From NCBI GenBank assembly GCA_028293765.1, contig JAQGOG010000044.1:1-64000 (forward strand): a stretch of DNA of 64,000 bases, read 5' to 3'. Source of the DNA: Gammaproteobacteria bacterium. Lineage in GTDB: Bacteria > Pseudomonadota > Gammaproteobacteria > Steroidobacterales > Steroidobacteraceae. Each line of letters begins with the position of its first letter. Positions within the stretch are counted from its first letter, which is position 1. The notes under the pieces were generated by a model that was not told the DNA's origin, made no database searches, and saw only the letters and a program-made list of their open reading frames with translations. Shown piece after piece: positions 38,443-47,036 of the stretch. The translations under genes and the position numbers were made by a program.

Positions 38443-38464
38443 AATCCTACCGGTGAGTAGGATT
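38443..38464. promoter_or_regulatory. Inverted repeat between acuI-like gene and prpB
   Basis: Arms AATCCTAC and GTAGGATT are separated by 6 bp, 66 bp upstream of the prpB start. A possible -10 element TATAGA lies at 38500. It could be an operator for the prp genes or a hairpin ending the upstream transcript; there is no T-run. Confidence 0.45.
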
Positions 38465-38529
38465 GCTCGTATCCGCTCTGTCCGCCGTGGCTTCGCGCGT
38501 ATAGAATGCGCCGTCCCCTCGGAGGTCCC

Positions 38530-39420
38530 ATGTCGCAACGATCGATCACCGCCGGCGCAGCTCTGCGTGCGGCAGTTGAGGCGGAGTGTCCCCTGCAAGT
38601 TGTGGGGACCGTCAACGCTTACTCGGCTCTCCTCGCCGAGCGTAGCGGTTTCCGGGCGATCTACATTTCGGGTGCCGGGGTGGCCAACGCGTCGTTTGGA
38701 TTGCCGGATCTCGGCATGACTTCACTTAACGATGTCTGCGAGGACGTGCGTCGCATCACGTCCGCGTGCGAGCTGCCGCTCCTCGTGGATGCCGATACGG
38801 GTTGGGGTGGGGCGTTCAATATCGCCAAAACCTGCGCGGATCTCATAAAGTCCGGTGCCGCCGGCATGCACCTCGAGGACCAGGTCCAGGCGAAGCGTTG
38901 TGGCCACCGCCCGGGCAAAGCACTGGTTCTCGCCGACGAGATGAGCGATCGGATCAAGGCAGCGGTGGATGGCCGGACGGACCCGACATTCGTGATCATG
39001 GCGCGGACGGACGCGCATGCGGTCGAAGGACAGAATGCGGCGCTCGAGCGGGCGCACGCATACGTTGCAGCCGGCGCGGACATGATTTTTGCCGAGGCGT
39101 TGACGAGCCTCGAGGAATACAGGCAATTCACGGCTTCGATCCGCGTGCCCGTCCTGGCCAACATCACTGAATTCGGTAAGACGCCGCTATTTACCACGAC
39201 GGAGCTGGGCTCGGTGGGTGTGCGGCTGGTGTTGTATCCCCTATCGGCGTTTCGTGCGATGAGCAGGGCGGCGCTTGCGGTATATGAGGCGTTGCGTAAG
39301 GACGGCACGCAGAAGAGCGTGGTGGATCTCATGCAGACGCGCGCGGAGCTTTATGACGTACTCGGCTACAACGAGTACGAGAAGAAGCTCGATGAGCTGT
39401 TCGGAGGCGGCTCGTCGTAA
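38530..39420 (+). CDS. prpB: 2-methylisocitrate lyase
   Basis: PrpB splits 2-methylisocitrate into pyruvate and succinate, the last step of the methylcitrate cycle. The 296-residue barrel shows [36 protein letters not shown], the metal-binding [16 protein letters not shown], and the catalytic loop [11 protein letters not shown] (K-R/K-C-G-H). GGAGG upstream of ATG 38530 decides the start. prpC follows 62 bp later. Confidence 0.97.
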   Translation: MSQRSITAGAALRAAVEAECPLQVVGTVNAYSALLAERSGFRAIYISGAGVANASFGLPDLGMTSLNDVCEDVRRITSACELPLLVDADTGWGGAFNIAKTCADLIKSGAAGMHLEDQVQAKRCGHRPGKALVLADEMSDRIKAAVDGRTDPTFVIMARTDAHAVEGQNAALERAHAYVAAGADMIFAEALTSLEEYRQFTASIRVPVLANITEFGKTPLFTTTELGSVGVRLVLYPLSAFRAMSRAALAVYEALRKDGTQKSVVDLMQTRAELYDVLGYNEYEKKLDELFGGGSS

Positions 39421-39482
39421 GCGCGGTTCTCGCGGTTTCTCAGCTATCTATTTTCTCCAGCGAATTCTTCCGGAAGCATGTT

Positions 39483-40661
39483 ATGAACGACACGGTCAGC
39501 GCGCAGTCAGGCAATTCCTCCTCCCCCGGGTTCAAGCCCAAGAAGTCCGTGGCGCTCTCGGGCGTGCCGGCCGGCAACACCGCGCTATGCACGGTGGGCA
39601 CCACTGGCAATGATCTGCACTATCGCGGGTACGACATCCTCGAGATCGCCAATACGTGCGAGTTCGAAGAGATCGCGTACTTGCTGATTTACGGGAAGCT
39701 GCCGACTCGTGCTGAGCTCACCAGCTATAAAACGAAGCTCAAGTCGCTGCGAGGGTTGCCGGCATCCGTGCGTGCGGCGCTGGAGGCGCTCCCAGCGGCA
39801 TCGCATCCCATGGATGTGTTGCGCACGGGCGTGTCAGTAATGGGTTGTACGCTGCCGGAGAAAGACGCTCACGCGATCGCCGGTGCGCGTGATATCGCCG
39901 ACAAACTCATCGCTTCGCTGGGCTCGATGCTGGCCTACTGGTATCACTACAGTCACAACGGCCAGCATATTTTCATCGAGACGGAAGACGATTCGGTCGG
40001 GGGCCACTTCCTGCATCTCCTGCATCGCAAGCCGCCAACGGAATCGTGGGTGCGCGCCATGCATACATCGCTCATCCTGTATGCCGAGCATGAGTTCAAT
40101 GCGTCGACGTTCGCGGCGCGCGTGATCGCCGGCACGGGTTCGGATATCTACTCCTGCATCACGGGCGCGATCGGCGCGTTGCGCGGGCCTAAGCATGGTG
40201 GCGCGAACGAGGTGGCGTTCGAGATTCAGAAGCGCTACGACACGCCTGATCAGGCGGAGAAAGATATCCGCGCGCGTGTGTCGAACAAGGAAGTGATCAT
40301 CGGCTTCGGGCATCCGGTGTACACGGTTTCCGATCCGCGTCACGAGGTGATCAAGGAGGTGGCGCGGCGTCTCGCGAAGGAAGCCGGAGACCTGAAAATG
40401 TTCGCCATCGCGGACCGCATCGAGGCGGTCATGATGGACGCGAAGAAGATGTTTCCGAACCTGGATTGGTTCTCGGCCGTTTCGTACAACCTGATGGGAG
40501 TGCCGACGGCGATGTTCACCCCGCTGTTCGTCATCGCGCGCACTACGGGGTGGGCGGCGCATGTGATCGAGCAACGGACCGACGGAAAAATTATCCGGCC
40601 GGCGGCCAATTACGTGGGGCCGGAGAACCTGAAGTTCGTGCCCATCGACAAGAGGGTGTGA
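39483..40661 (+). CDS. prpC: 2-methylcitrate synthase
   Basis: PrpC condenses propionyl-CoA with oxaloacetate. The 392-residue citrate-synthase-fold protein has [15 protein letters not shown] and YRGYDI at the start, the active-site segments [19 protein letters not shown] and [14 protein letters not shown], and a final Asp region [37 protein letters not shown]. The short N-terminus and adjacency to prpB/prpD favour methylcitrate over citrate synthase. Confidence 0.96.
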   Translation: MNDTVSAQSGNSSSPGFKPKKSVALSGVPAGNTALCTVGTTGNDLHYRGYDILEIANTCEFEEIAYLLIYGKLPTRAELTSYKTKLKSLRGLPASVRAALEALPAASHPMDVLRTGVSVMGCTLPEKDAHAIAGARDIADKLIASLGSMLAYWYHYSHNGQHIFIETEDDSVGGHFLHLLHRKPPTESWVRAMHTSLILYAEHEFNASTFAARVIAGTGSDIYSCITGAIGALRGPKHGGANEVAFEIQKRYDTPDQAEKDIRARVSNKEVIIGFGHPVYTVSDPRHEVIKEVARRLAKEAGDLKMFAIADRIEAVMMDAKKMFPNLDWFSAVSYNLMGVPTAMFTPLFVIARTTGWAAHVIEQRTDGKIIRPAANYVGPENLKFVPIDKRV

Positions 40662-40741
40662 CGGCAGAACGCGCGGGTTCGCGCACGACTGCCGCACGAC
40701 TGTCAGCCCGCACCGATCGAGAAGAGAGTTTAGGCATTCCT

Positions 40742-42202
40742 ATGTCCGCACAAGACATCAAGTCCGCGCAACGTCCTGCCCCTGATGCTGCGTTGGTCGC
40801 CATCGCGGACTACGCGCAGAGCTTTTCGATCCAGAGCACGCAGGCCTATGAGACTGCACGCTACTGCCTGATGGACACGCTCGCCTGCGGCTTCCAGGCG
40901 CTGAAGTATCCCGCTTGCACCAAGCTCCTGGGCCCTGTGGTTCCAGGTGCGGTGATGCCGGGTGGGGCGCGCGTTCCCGGCCTGTCCTATGAACTCGACC
41001 CCGTGCAGGCGGCGTTCAACATCGGGACGATGATTCGCTGGCTGGACTTCAATGACACGTGGCTGGCCGCGGAGTGGGGTCATCCGTCCGATAACCTCGG
41101 CGGCATTCTCGCGGTGGCGGATTACCTTGCGCGCAAGGCCGTCATGGAGGGTAAGACACCGCCAACGGTGCGCGACGTGTTGACCGGCATGATCAAGGCG
41201 CACGAAATTCAGGGGGTGCTGGCGCTGGAGAATAGCTTTAACCGGGTGGGGCTCGATCACGTCATTCTGGTTCGCGTGGCCTCCACCGCCGTCGTTACGG
41301 CGATGCTGGGCGGCAGCTCCGAGCAGATCGTTAACGCCGTTTCGAACGCCTGGATCGATGGCGGGGCTCTGCGGACCTATCGACATGCGCCTAACACCGG
41401 CTCCAGAAAGAGCTGGGCAGCCGGCGACGCGACGAGCCGGGCAGTGCGCCACGCCTTTATCTCGCTAGCCGGCGAGATGGGCTACCCGTCAGCTCTTAGT
41501 GCTAACACCTGGGGCTTCTACGACGTGCTCTTCAAGGGCAAGCCCTTCTCCCTGCCGCAGCCGTTTGGCAGCTACGTGATGGAGAACGTGCTCTTCAAGA
41601 TCTCCTTTCCGGCGGAGTTCCACGCACAGACCGCCGTCGAGGCAGCCATGACGCTGCATCCGGTCGTCAAGGACCGCATCAGCGACATCGAGCGCATCGT
41701 CATCGAGACGCAAGAGCCTGGCGTCCGCATCATCGACAAGACCGGCCCTCTCGCCAATCCCGCCGACCGCGACCACTGCATCCAGTACATGGTCGCGGTG
41801 CCGCTGCTCTTCGGCCGCCTCACCGCCGAGGACTACGAGGACAAGGTAGCCTCCGACCCGCGCGTCGACGCACTACGCTCCAAGATGCAGGTGCGCGAGA
41901 ACGTGACGTTTACTCAGGAATACTACGCCGCCGACAAACGCTACATCGGCAACGCCCTGCAGGTGTTCTTCCGCGACGGCTCCTCCACGCCGCGGGTGCA
42001 GGTCGACTTCCCCATCGGGCACCGCAGGCGCCGCGAGGAAGGGATGCCTGTGCTGGTGAAGAAGTTCGAGGCGTCGGTGGATGCTTACTTCTCTGCCAAA
42101 CAGGCCGAGAAGATCAAGACGCTGTTTGCCAAGCGCGAGCAGCTGGACTCGATGCCGGTGAATGAGTTGATGGCGGCTATGGTGACCAACGGGATTCGAT
42201 AG
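40742..42202 (+). CDS. prpD: 2-methylcitrate dehydratase
   Basis: PrpD dehydrates 2-methylcitrate to 2-methyl-cis-aconitate, without iron-sulfur clusters. The 486-residue MmgE/PrpD protein (E. coli 483) contains [44 protein letters not shown] and [30 protein letters not shown]. It is the third prp gene; no acnD, prpF or prpR is seen, so rehydration probably relies on an aconitase elsewhere. ATG 40742 follows GAGAGTTTAGG-like sequence. Confidence 0.97.
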   Translation: MSAQDIKSAQRPAPDAALVAIADYAQSFSIQSTQAYETARYCLMDTLACGFQALKYPACTKLLGPVVPGAVMPGGARVPGLSYELDPVQAAFNIGTMIRWLDFNDTWLAAEWGHPSDNLGGILAVADYLARKAVMEGKTPPTVRDVLTGMIKAHEIQGVLALENSFNRVGLDHVILVRVASTAVVTAMLGGSSEQIVNAVSNAWIDGGALRTYRHAPNTGSRKSWAAGDATSRAVRHAFISLAGEMGYPSALSANTWGFYDVLFKGKPFSLPQPFGSYVMENVLFKISFPAEFHAQTAVEAAMTLHPVVKDRISDIERIVIETQEPGVRIIDKTGPLANPADRDHCIQYMVAVPLLFGRLTAEDYEDKVASDPRVDALRSKMQVRENVTFTQEYYAADKRYIGNALQVFFRDGSSTPRVQVDFPIGHRRRREEGMPVLVKKFEASVDAYFSAKQAEKIKTLFAKREQLDSMPVNELMAAMVTNGIR

Positions 42203-42343
42203 GGCCTTTGGGTACCGGGTAGCACATCCACGAGCCACACCGGGCCGCTCGAGAATAGCGCCCGACGAGGCGCGCTAAAGTCTGACCCGCATCGGCCGAT
42301 TATGTGAGGTAACAGAGCCGTCCGGCTCATTTAAGGTATCTCG

Positions 42344-42586
42344 ATGCCCACGCCCTCCATTGCTGAAGCCTGGCAAACGTCAAAGCCGCTTCTCGTCCCT
42401 ACCGGCACCAGCCAGTCTCAGGTCGACGAAATCCGCCGCAGCTTCTTTGTCGGTGCGATGGCTACCCTTCGCGTGTTATCCGATCCGATTCGATCAGGCA
42501 ACAACGGCGCGCTCCTCGATGCCCTGGGCGCCATCAGTGCCGAGTTGCAGGTCGAAGCCGCTCGCCGTGGCCAACCGCCGACCTGA
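42344..42586 (+). CDS. Small hypothetical protein
   Basis: The 80-residue ORF starts ATG with AAGG 7 nt upstream. It is soluble, has no recognised domain, and reads as a mostly helical protein (AWQTSKPLLV, RRSFFVGAMATLRVLSD, LLDALGAISAELQVEA). It stands alone between prpD and the convergent MFS gene. The even helical pattern and plausible ribosome site support coding; no function can be given. Confidence 0.5.
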   Translation: MPTPSIAEAWQTSKPLLVPTGTSQSQVDEIRRSFFVGAMATLRVLSDPIRSGNNGALLDALGAISAELQVEAARRGQPPT

Positions 42587-42679
42587 GTGGCAACAGCCAG
42601 GTTACCGCGTCAAACGGGACCCCGGCTCCCGGAATTCGATTCCCAACGTTGCTCAGGATGCGCGGCCAACCAGTTGCGC

Positions 42680-44011
42680 TTATTCGAGAGGGAGCCTCGC
42701 GGTTTCCTTCAGGGTCGTTAGGGTGACCAGGCCCACCAGCGCTGCGGCGGCGACGTAGGCGGCCGGGGCGAGGGAGCTGCCGGTGGTGGTGGTTAACCAG
42801 GCGGCGATGTAGGGGGCGGTGCCGCCGCCCAGAATGGTGGCGATGTTGAAGCCGGCGGAGACGCCGCTGTAGCGGACGCGGGTGGGGAAGAGTTCGGCGT
42901 AAAGGGGATAGCCCACTGACTGGACGACGATGAAGGGGATGACGCTGATGGTTACAGCCAGGCAGGTTAGGGGGAAGCTGCCGAGGGCGGCGGCGTACAT
43001 CGTTAGCGGGGCCAGGATGATGTAGGCCGCGAAGCCGAACCTGAGCACGGGTTTGCGGCCGATGCGGTCGGAGAGCGCGCCCGAGAAGGGCATCAAAAGC
43101 GCTGCGATGAACGTGACGGTCGCGAGCAGCCAGAAGACTTGGTTGCTGTCGTAGCCGAGGGTGCGTGTCAGATGGATGTTGAGGTAGACGAGGCAGACGT
43201 AGCCCGCGGCATTTTGCGCGAATGCCAGACAGATCACTTTGAATAGGGCGGGCCTGTGATTCGAGAACAGGTCGCGCAACGGGGCGCGGGGGACTTTGTG
43301 CTCCAGGAGGACTTTTCTAAAGTGCGGCGATTCTTCGAGGCGGGAGCGGGCCCAGAAGCAGAGGGCTGTGAGCGGGATTGACGCGAGGAAGGGGATCCGC
43401 CATCCCCAGCTCTGCATCGCGTCCGCGCCGAGAATTGTGCGGGTAATGCCCGCTGCGGCGGTTGCGAATGTCAGGCCAAGCGTTGCGAACGCCGGGTTGA
43501 AGGCGCCGAAGAAGCCCCGCTTGGCTGGCGGCGAGCATTCGGCGATATAGGTCGACGCGCCGGTGAGTTCGCCGCCCGCGAAGAAGCCTTGGGCGAGCCG
43601 TAGAGTGAGCAGCATCGCGGGCGCTGCAAGCCCTGCCGTTGCATAGGTTGGCAGCAGGCCGATTCCCGCGCTCGCTAATCCGATGCCGACAATCGTGATT
43701 GCAAGTATCGAGGCGCGTCCGCGCTGATCGCCGAACCGGCCGAAGAAGATGCCACCTAGCGGGCGAACGAAAAAGCCCACGGCGAAGATGGCGAGGGTGG
43801 CGAGCAGCGCTGTCGCCGGATTTTCGGCGGAGAAGAAGAGCGGGCTGAAGGTCACGGCGAGAACCGCGTAGAGCTGGAAATCGTACAGCTCGATCGCAGT
43901 GCCGAGCCCTGCGGCACTTACGGCACGCCATGGGTCGGGCCCGATCGCGTACGGCGCAGAGGGCGTGTCTGTCTCGAGCAGGATCTGATTGTTAGATGTC
44001 TGTTCGCTCAT
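42680..44011 (-). CDS. MFS transporter, metabolite:H+ symporter type
   Basis: The 443-residue carrier has 12 hydrophobic segments. The pattern AVSAAGLGTAIELYDFQLYAVLAVTFSPLFF, FFVRPLGGIFFGRFGDQRGRAS and RLAQGFFAGGELTGASTYIAECSPPAKRGFFG is that of the ShiA/ProP (MHS) family, which takes up organic acids, aromatic acids or osmolytes. The second-half motif SDRIGRKP is present. It ends the minus-strand set with SRPBCC, PLP-enzyme and MarR genes, so it probably imports the substrate of that pathway. Confidence 0.9.
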   Translation of the reverse strand: MSEQTSNNQILLETDTPSAPYAIGPDPWRAVSAAGLGTAIELYDFQLYAVLAVTFSPLFFSAENPATALLATLAIFAVGFFVRPLGGIFFGRFGDQRGRASILAITIVGIGLASAGIGLLPTYATAGLAAPAMLLTLRLAQGFFAGGELTGASTYIAECSPPAKRGFFGAFNPAFATLGLTFATAAAGITRTILGADAMQSWGWRIPFLASIPLTALCFWARSRLEESPHFRKVLLEHKVPRAPLRDLFSNHRPALFKVICLAFAQNAAGYVCLVYLNIHLTRTLGYDSNQVFWLLATVTFIAALLMPFSGALSDRIGRKPVLRFGFAAYIILAPLTMYAAALGSFPLTCLAVTISVIPFIVVQSVGYPLYAELFPTRVRYSGVSAGFNIATILGGGTAPYIAAWLTTTTGSSLAPAAYVAAAALVGLVTLTTLKETARLPLE

Positions 44012-44109
44012 ATGAGTGCAGAGCGGCTGGCTGTGGCGGTCTGACAGTCCGCAAACGCGGGCACGACCGCGGCGCCGATCGAAAAGAGCTTGGGCGCTGG
44101 CTCGCGCAT

Positions 44110-44568
44110 CTAGATCGAGCGGTCACCCAGGGACTTGAGTCCCTCGAGCCTGTCCTTGATCAGCCAGATCTCCGCTTCGTGAGCGGCGCACAGCTGGTTC
44201 CAGCGATCCTGGGTCATCTGTGCCGGACGCCACGCGATGAGGGTCACATAACACTGTGCGTCGCCCAGATCGCAGGTGTCGGCGGCTACGATGCGCACAC
44301 TGATCCGCGGTTTGAAATTCCCGACCGCGCCGACCAGGTAGTCGATCAGGAGGAGCTCGCGGTGGGGCTCGATGTCAAACCAGACCTGTGAATCGTCGTA
44401 CAGCGAGAATCCGGTGTAGGGGCCTCCCGGCTGGGTAGCTTGCGTGCGCATGCATCCCAGGGACCAAGTCCCCAGCGACAGGGGATCGGCCAGGAAATTG
44501 AACGCGTCCTCGGCAGTGACTTTGACAAGCGCGGTTACGCAATGCGAGAAATCGGGGTGTTGACTCAC
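44110..44568 (-). CDS. SRPBCC-domain protein
   Basis: The 152-residue protein starts with GTG 9 bp after the PLP-enzyme stop. The START-like pattern VTAEDAFNFLADPLSLGTWSLGCMRTQ and the long C-terminal helix (MTQDRWNQLCAAHEAEIWLIKDRLEGLKSL) are visible. It may bind or turn over a hydrophobic intermediate of the same pathway as its operon partner. No substrate is evident. Confidence 0.75.
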   Translation of the reverse strand: MSQHPDFSHCVTALVKVTAEDAFNFLADPLSLGTWSLGCMRTQATQPGGPYTGFSLYDDSQVWFDIEPHRELLLIDYLVGAVGNFKPRISVRIVAADTCDLGDAQCYVTLIAWRPAQMTQDRWNQLCAAHEAEIWLIKDRLEGLKSLGDRSI

Positions 44569-44577
44569 TGCGCCCGC

Positions 44578-45720
44578 CTAGAGAATTCGTCCGAGAGCCA
44601 CGATGAGACGCTCAACCCCGGCGGCCGTGGTGATACACCCCGGCGACAGGCGCATCGTCGTTCCACGACAGTCGGTATAGAGCTGCTCCGATCTGAGGCG
44701 GTCGATGACTTGCACCGGATTCACATGCGCGGGAAGCCTGAGCATGAGACTGCCGCCGCGTTCGGACTCCGTGACGGCACTGACGACCTCGAGCCCGAGC
44801 TTTGGCGCTTCGTGCAATATCGCACCCGTGAGCGTCCTGTTGTGAGCCAGAAGCTTCCCAAGGTCCTGCGACGCATGCCAGTCAAGGGCAGGCAGCGAGG
44901 CGGCGCAGGCAATGACCGATGGCGTTCCGTGATCGAAGCGGCGAGCATCCCCGGCGTATTGGAAGGCGTCGATGTTCCAGGCCAGGATGTTTTCCTGGCT
45001 GAACCAGCCGCGTAATTCAGGATGGCAGTCGTGCAGAAGTTCCGGACGGACGTGCAGGATGCCCGCACCGGCCGTGCCGCACAGCCACTTGAGTGTGGTC
45101 GAAACCGTAAAGTCGACTTCGGGAGAGCGCGCGTCGAAGGGTAGGATTCCGACGCCTTGGGTGATGTCGACGCCGACCAGGCTGCCCACCTTGCGCGCAT
45201 GCCCCACGAGCGCCTCGAGATTGCAGCGATGCGATGTTGTTGAGGTTACGAACGTGAGCAGCGCTAGGCCGACGCCCGAATCCCACCCCGCGATGAAATC
45301 CTCATCTCGTACCCAGCTCTCGCCGGGCCGCGCGCGTACCGTGTCGAGCATGAACCCGCGCTGCTCGGCCATCCCAGCAAGCAGAAAATGCAGGCTCGGA
45401 AAGCAGTCCGCCGCGATCAGCAGGCGCTTGCCTTTCAGGTAGCGCTCGGGAAGCGAGCCGATGAAGCTGTAAAGCGCGGTGGTAACATTTTCCGCGGTCG
45501 TCAGAGAGCCGGACGGTACGTTGATCTTGGCACGCCACCGCTCCATGAACGCCGCGCGAATGCCCAGAGACTGCGGCCACTGCGAGTCGTTCGCCGTACC
45601 CCAGATGCGCGCGAAGCGGGTGAGCGCTTCCCCTACCAGCCGGGACTTGTCCGGAAACAGGCCGATCGAGTGATACAGGAAATATCCCGAGCCGTCGGCA
45701 ACTGCGTCTTGCGCCGTCAT
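44578..45720 (-). CDS. Aminotransferase class V-fold PLP enzyme (kynureninase-like)
   Basis: The 380-residue protein has the fold type I PLP signature: Asp and Gln in VGVDITQGVGILPFD and the Schiff-base Lys in VDFTVSTTLKWLCGTAGAGILHV, similar to kynureninase (K-W-L-x-G-x-G). A small C-terminal domain ends in RLSPGCITTAAGVERLIVAL. Possible roles are cleavage of kynurenine-like amino acids or a related desulfurase/lyase reaction; the sequence alone does not settle it. It lies in the MarR-SRPBCC-MFS set. ATG 45720 was chosen over a longer frame. Confidence 0.82.
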   Translation of the reverse strand: MTAQDAVADGSGYFLYHSIGLFPDKSRLVGEALTRFARIWGTANDSQWPQSLGIRAAFMERWRAKINVPSGSLTTAENVTTALYSFIGSLPERYLKGKRLLIAADCFPSLHFLLAGMAEQRGFMLDTVRARPGESWVRDEDFIAGWDSGVGLALLTFVTSTTSHRCNLEALVGHARKVGSLVGVDITQGVGILPFDARSPEVDFTVSTTLKWLCGTAGAGILHVRPELLHDCHPELRGWFSQENILAWNIDAFQYAGDARRFDHGTPSVIACAASLPALDWHASQDLGKLLAHNRTLTGAILHEAPKLGLEVVSAVTESERGGSLMLRLPAHVNPVQVIDRLRSEQLYTDCRGTTMRLSPGCITTAAGVERLIVALGRIL

Positions 45721-45929
45721 GAGTGCAACCACATTTTGAGAATTCGATGCTGAGCCATGGATGATGTGCCAAAAATGCCCAGCAGGGGCAGATTGCAATA
45801 TTCCCCGTGAAGCGCCTGGGCGTAAACCCGTAATCCCGCCCAGAGCAGTGCTGCGTGCGGCGAATATGCCGGGCACCGGCGGGGTAAAGGGAGGCGCGGC
45901 CGTCCGGGAACAGGCAGCCCCGCGAGCGT

Positions 45930-46481
45930 TCAGCTCGTCATGTTGCGGCTCAAGCGCCGCACGAGAGCGAAGGCCGCCTCGATTTCCTGCGGGGAGAACC
46001 CCTTCAGCAGGCGGTTCTGGCGGCGGCCCACGACGATGTTCAGAGAGTTGAACAGGGTGCGGCCCTTGTCGGCGAGGAATACCTCGACGTAGCGGGCGTC
46101 GGCACGGCGCGGCGTGCGGCGGATGTAGCCTTCCTCTTCCATGTTCATGAGGGCGCGGCTCAGCGCTGACTGCTGCATCATCGCGCGATCGATCAACTCG
46201 TTGATGGTGATGCCGTCGCCCATGGCAAGCACGGCCAGAATGCGCCAGCGGGTGACATTGATGCCTTTGTGCCGCAGTTTCTCGATGAGATCGACGTTGA
46301 GCTGATATGCCAGCCGGGCAATCAGGTGCGGCAGGAAATTCTCAAACAGCGACTGGTCGGAGAACTTCGACGGTCCGTCCGCGGTCTGCGCGTCCTTCTT
46401 GCGAGCCATGATTTTTTCGCCCTGTTTGCCGTCTGATAACCGATCGTCTGTGTCCGCGAAGCGCGGTACGCCAATCTTCAC
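45930..46481 (-). CDS. MarR-family transcriptional regulator
   Basis: The 183-residue regulator has the winged-helix core LRHKGINVTRWRILAVLAMGDGITINELIDRAMMQQSALSRALMNMEEEGYIRRTPRRADARYVEVFLADKGRTLF; the wing has the usual D-x-R pattern. MarR proteins typically repress nearby genes until a phenolic or aromatic ligand binds. The GTG at 46481 has GGGGAGGAG before it; an internal ATG (46409) is possible. It likely controls the downstream PLP-enzyme/SRPBCC/MFS genes and itself. Confidence 0.92.
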   Translation of the reverse strand: MKIGVPRFADTDDRLSDGKQGEKIMARKKDAQTADGPSKFSDQSLFENFLPHLIARLAYQLNVDLIEKLRHKGINVTRWRILAVLAMGDGITINELIDRAMMQQSALSRALMNMEEEGYIRRTPRRADARYVEVFLADKGRTLFNSLNIVVGRRQNRLLKGFSPQEIEAAFALVRRLSRNMTS

Positions 46482-46539
46482 CCGAACTCCTCCCCTTATC
46501 TCAAGCTACGTATCCGCTTGCGCTGCGGTAGTATTGTGT

Positions 46540-46559
46540 TTGGCAGATAGTCCTGCCAA
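46540..46559 (-). promoter_or_regulatory. Candidate MarR operator
   Basis: TTGGCAG and CTGCCAA form a perfect inverted repeat with a 6-bp spacer, 59-78 bp upstream of the marR start codon. Size and position fit a MarR autoregulatory site. A second AT-rich inverted repeat (ATATG-N6-CATAT) lies at 46617-46632. Confidence 0.4.
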
Positions 46560-46957
46560 GCCATTCCAGTCCGGCCGGCCGGGTGGTCCTGCCGCGCTGA
46601 GCCCCCGACCCTTTCTATATGCATTGTCATATGATTCTACGGTCATTCGCTCCTGGCGGCGGCGTGATTCACGGATCCCCACGGTGAGGCCCGTCAGACC
46701 CGGGTGAGGCTCATGCCGGGTGACATTGGCGGGCGGGGGGGAGATTGATTGCCGGCAATTGTCGGTAGCGTTGGCTCCCTTCGGCCAATAGTGCCGCCCC
46801 AGAAAGGAGCGACCATCGTCCAGGCGGCGGTGGAGGCCGCCGCTCGGCTCGGCGATCGCACAGCCCGGCCACGCGGCACCGGGCGGCGTCCGCGGCTCTC
46901 GAGGCCGGCGGCGCCTGCGTTGAATAGAGTCGAGCGCTATCTGCGGAATTAAAGAAA
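46560..46957. other. Intergenic region between marR and the degP terminator
   Basis: About 400 bp without a convincing gene. It is GC-rich with the AT-rich inverted repeat at 46617-46632. Short frames here (for example 46749-46952) are Arg/Pro-rich, lack ribosome sites and look non-coding. Confidence 0.5.
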
Positions 46958-46988
46958 ACGGGCAGGCGGTTGATTACCGCCTGCCCGT
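46950..46988 (-). terminator. Rho-independent terminator of the degP transcript
   Basis: A 13-bp perfect stem (46958-46970 with 46976-46988, core GGGCAGGCGGT) with a TGATT loop is followed on the minus strand by TTTTCTTT. It lies 48 bp after the degP stop codon. Confidence 0.9.
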
Positions 46989-47036
46989 TGTGGACGACTC
47001 GTCTGTTGGATTTGTCTTGCGGTACGCGTAGTGGGG

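Noticed and set aside
46749-46952. 67-codon frame between marR and degP
   Set aside because: Arg/Pro-rich, no ribosome site, ends next to the degP terminator.
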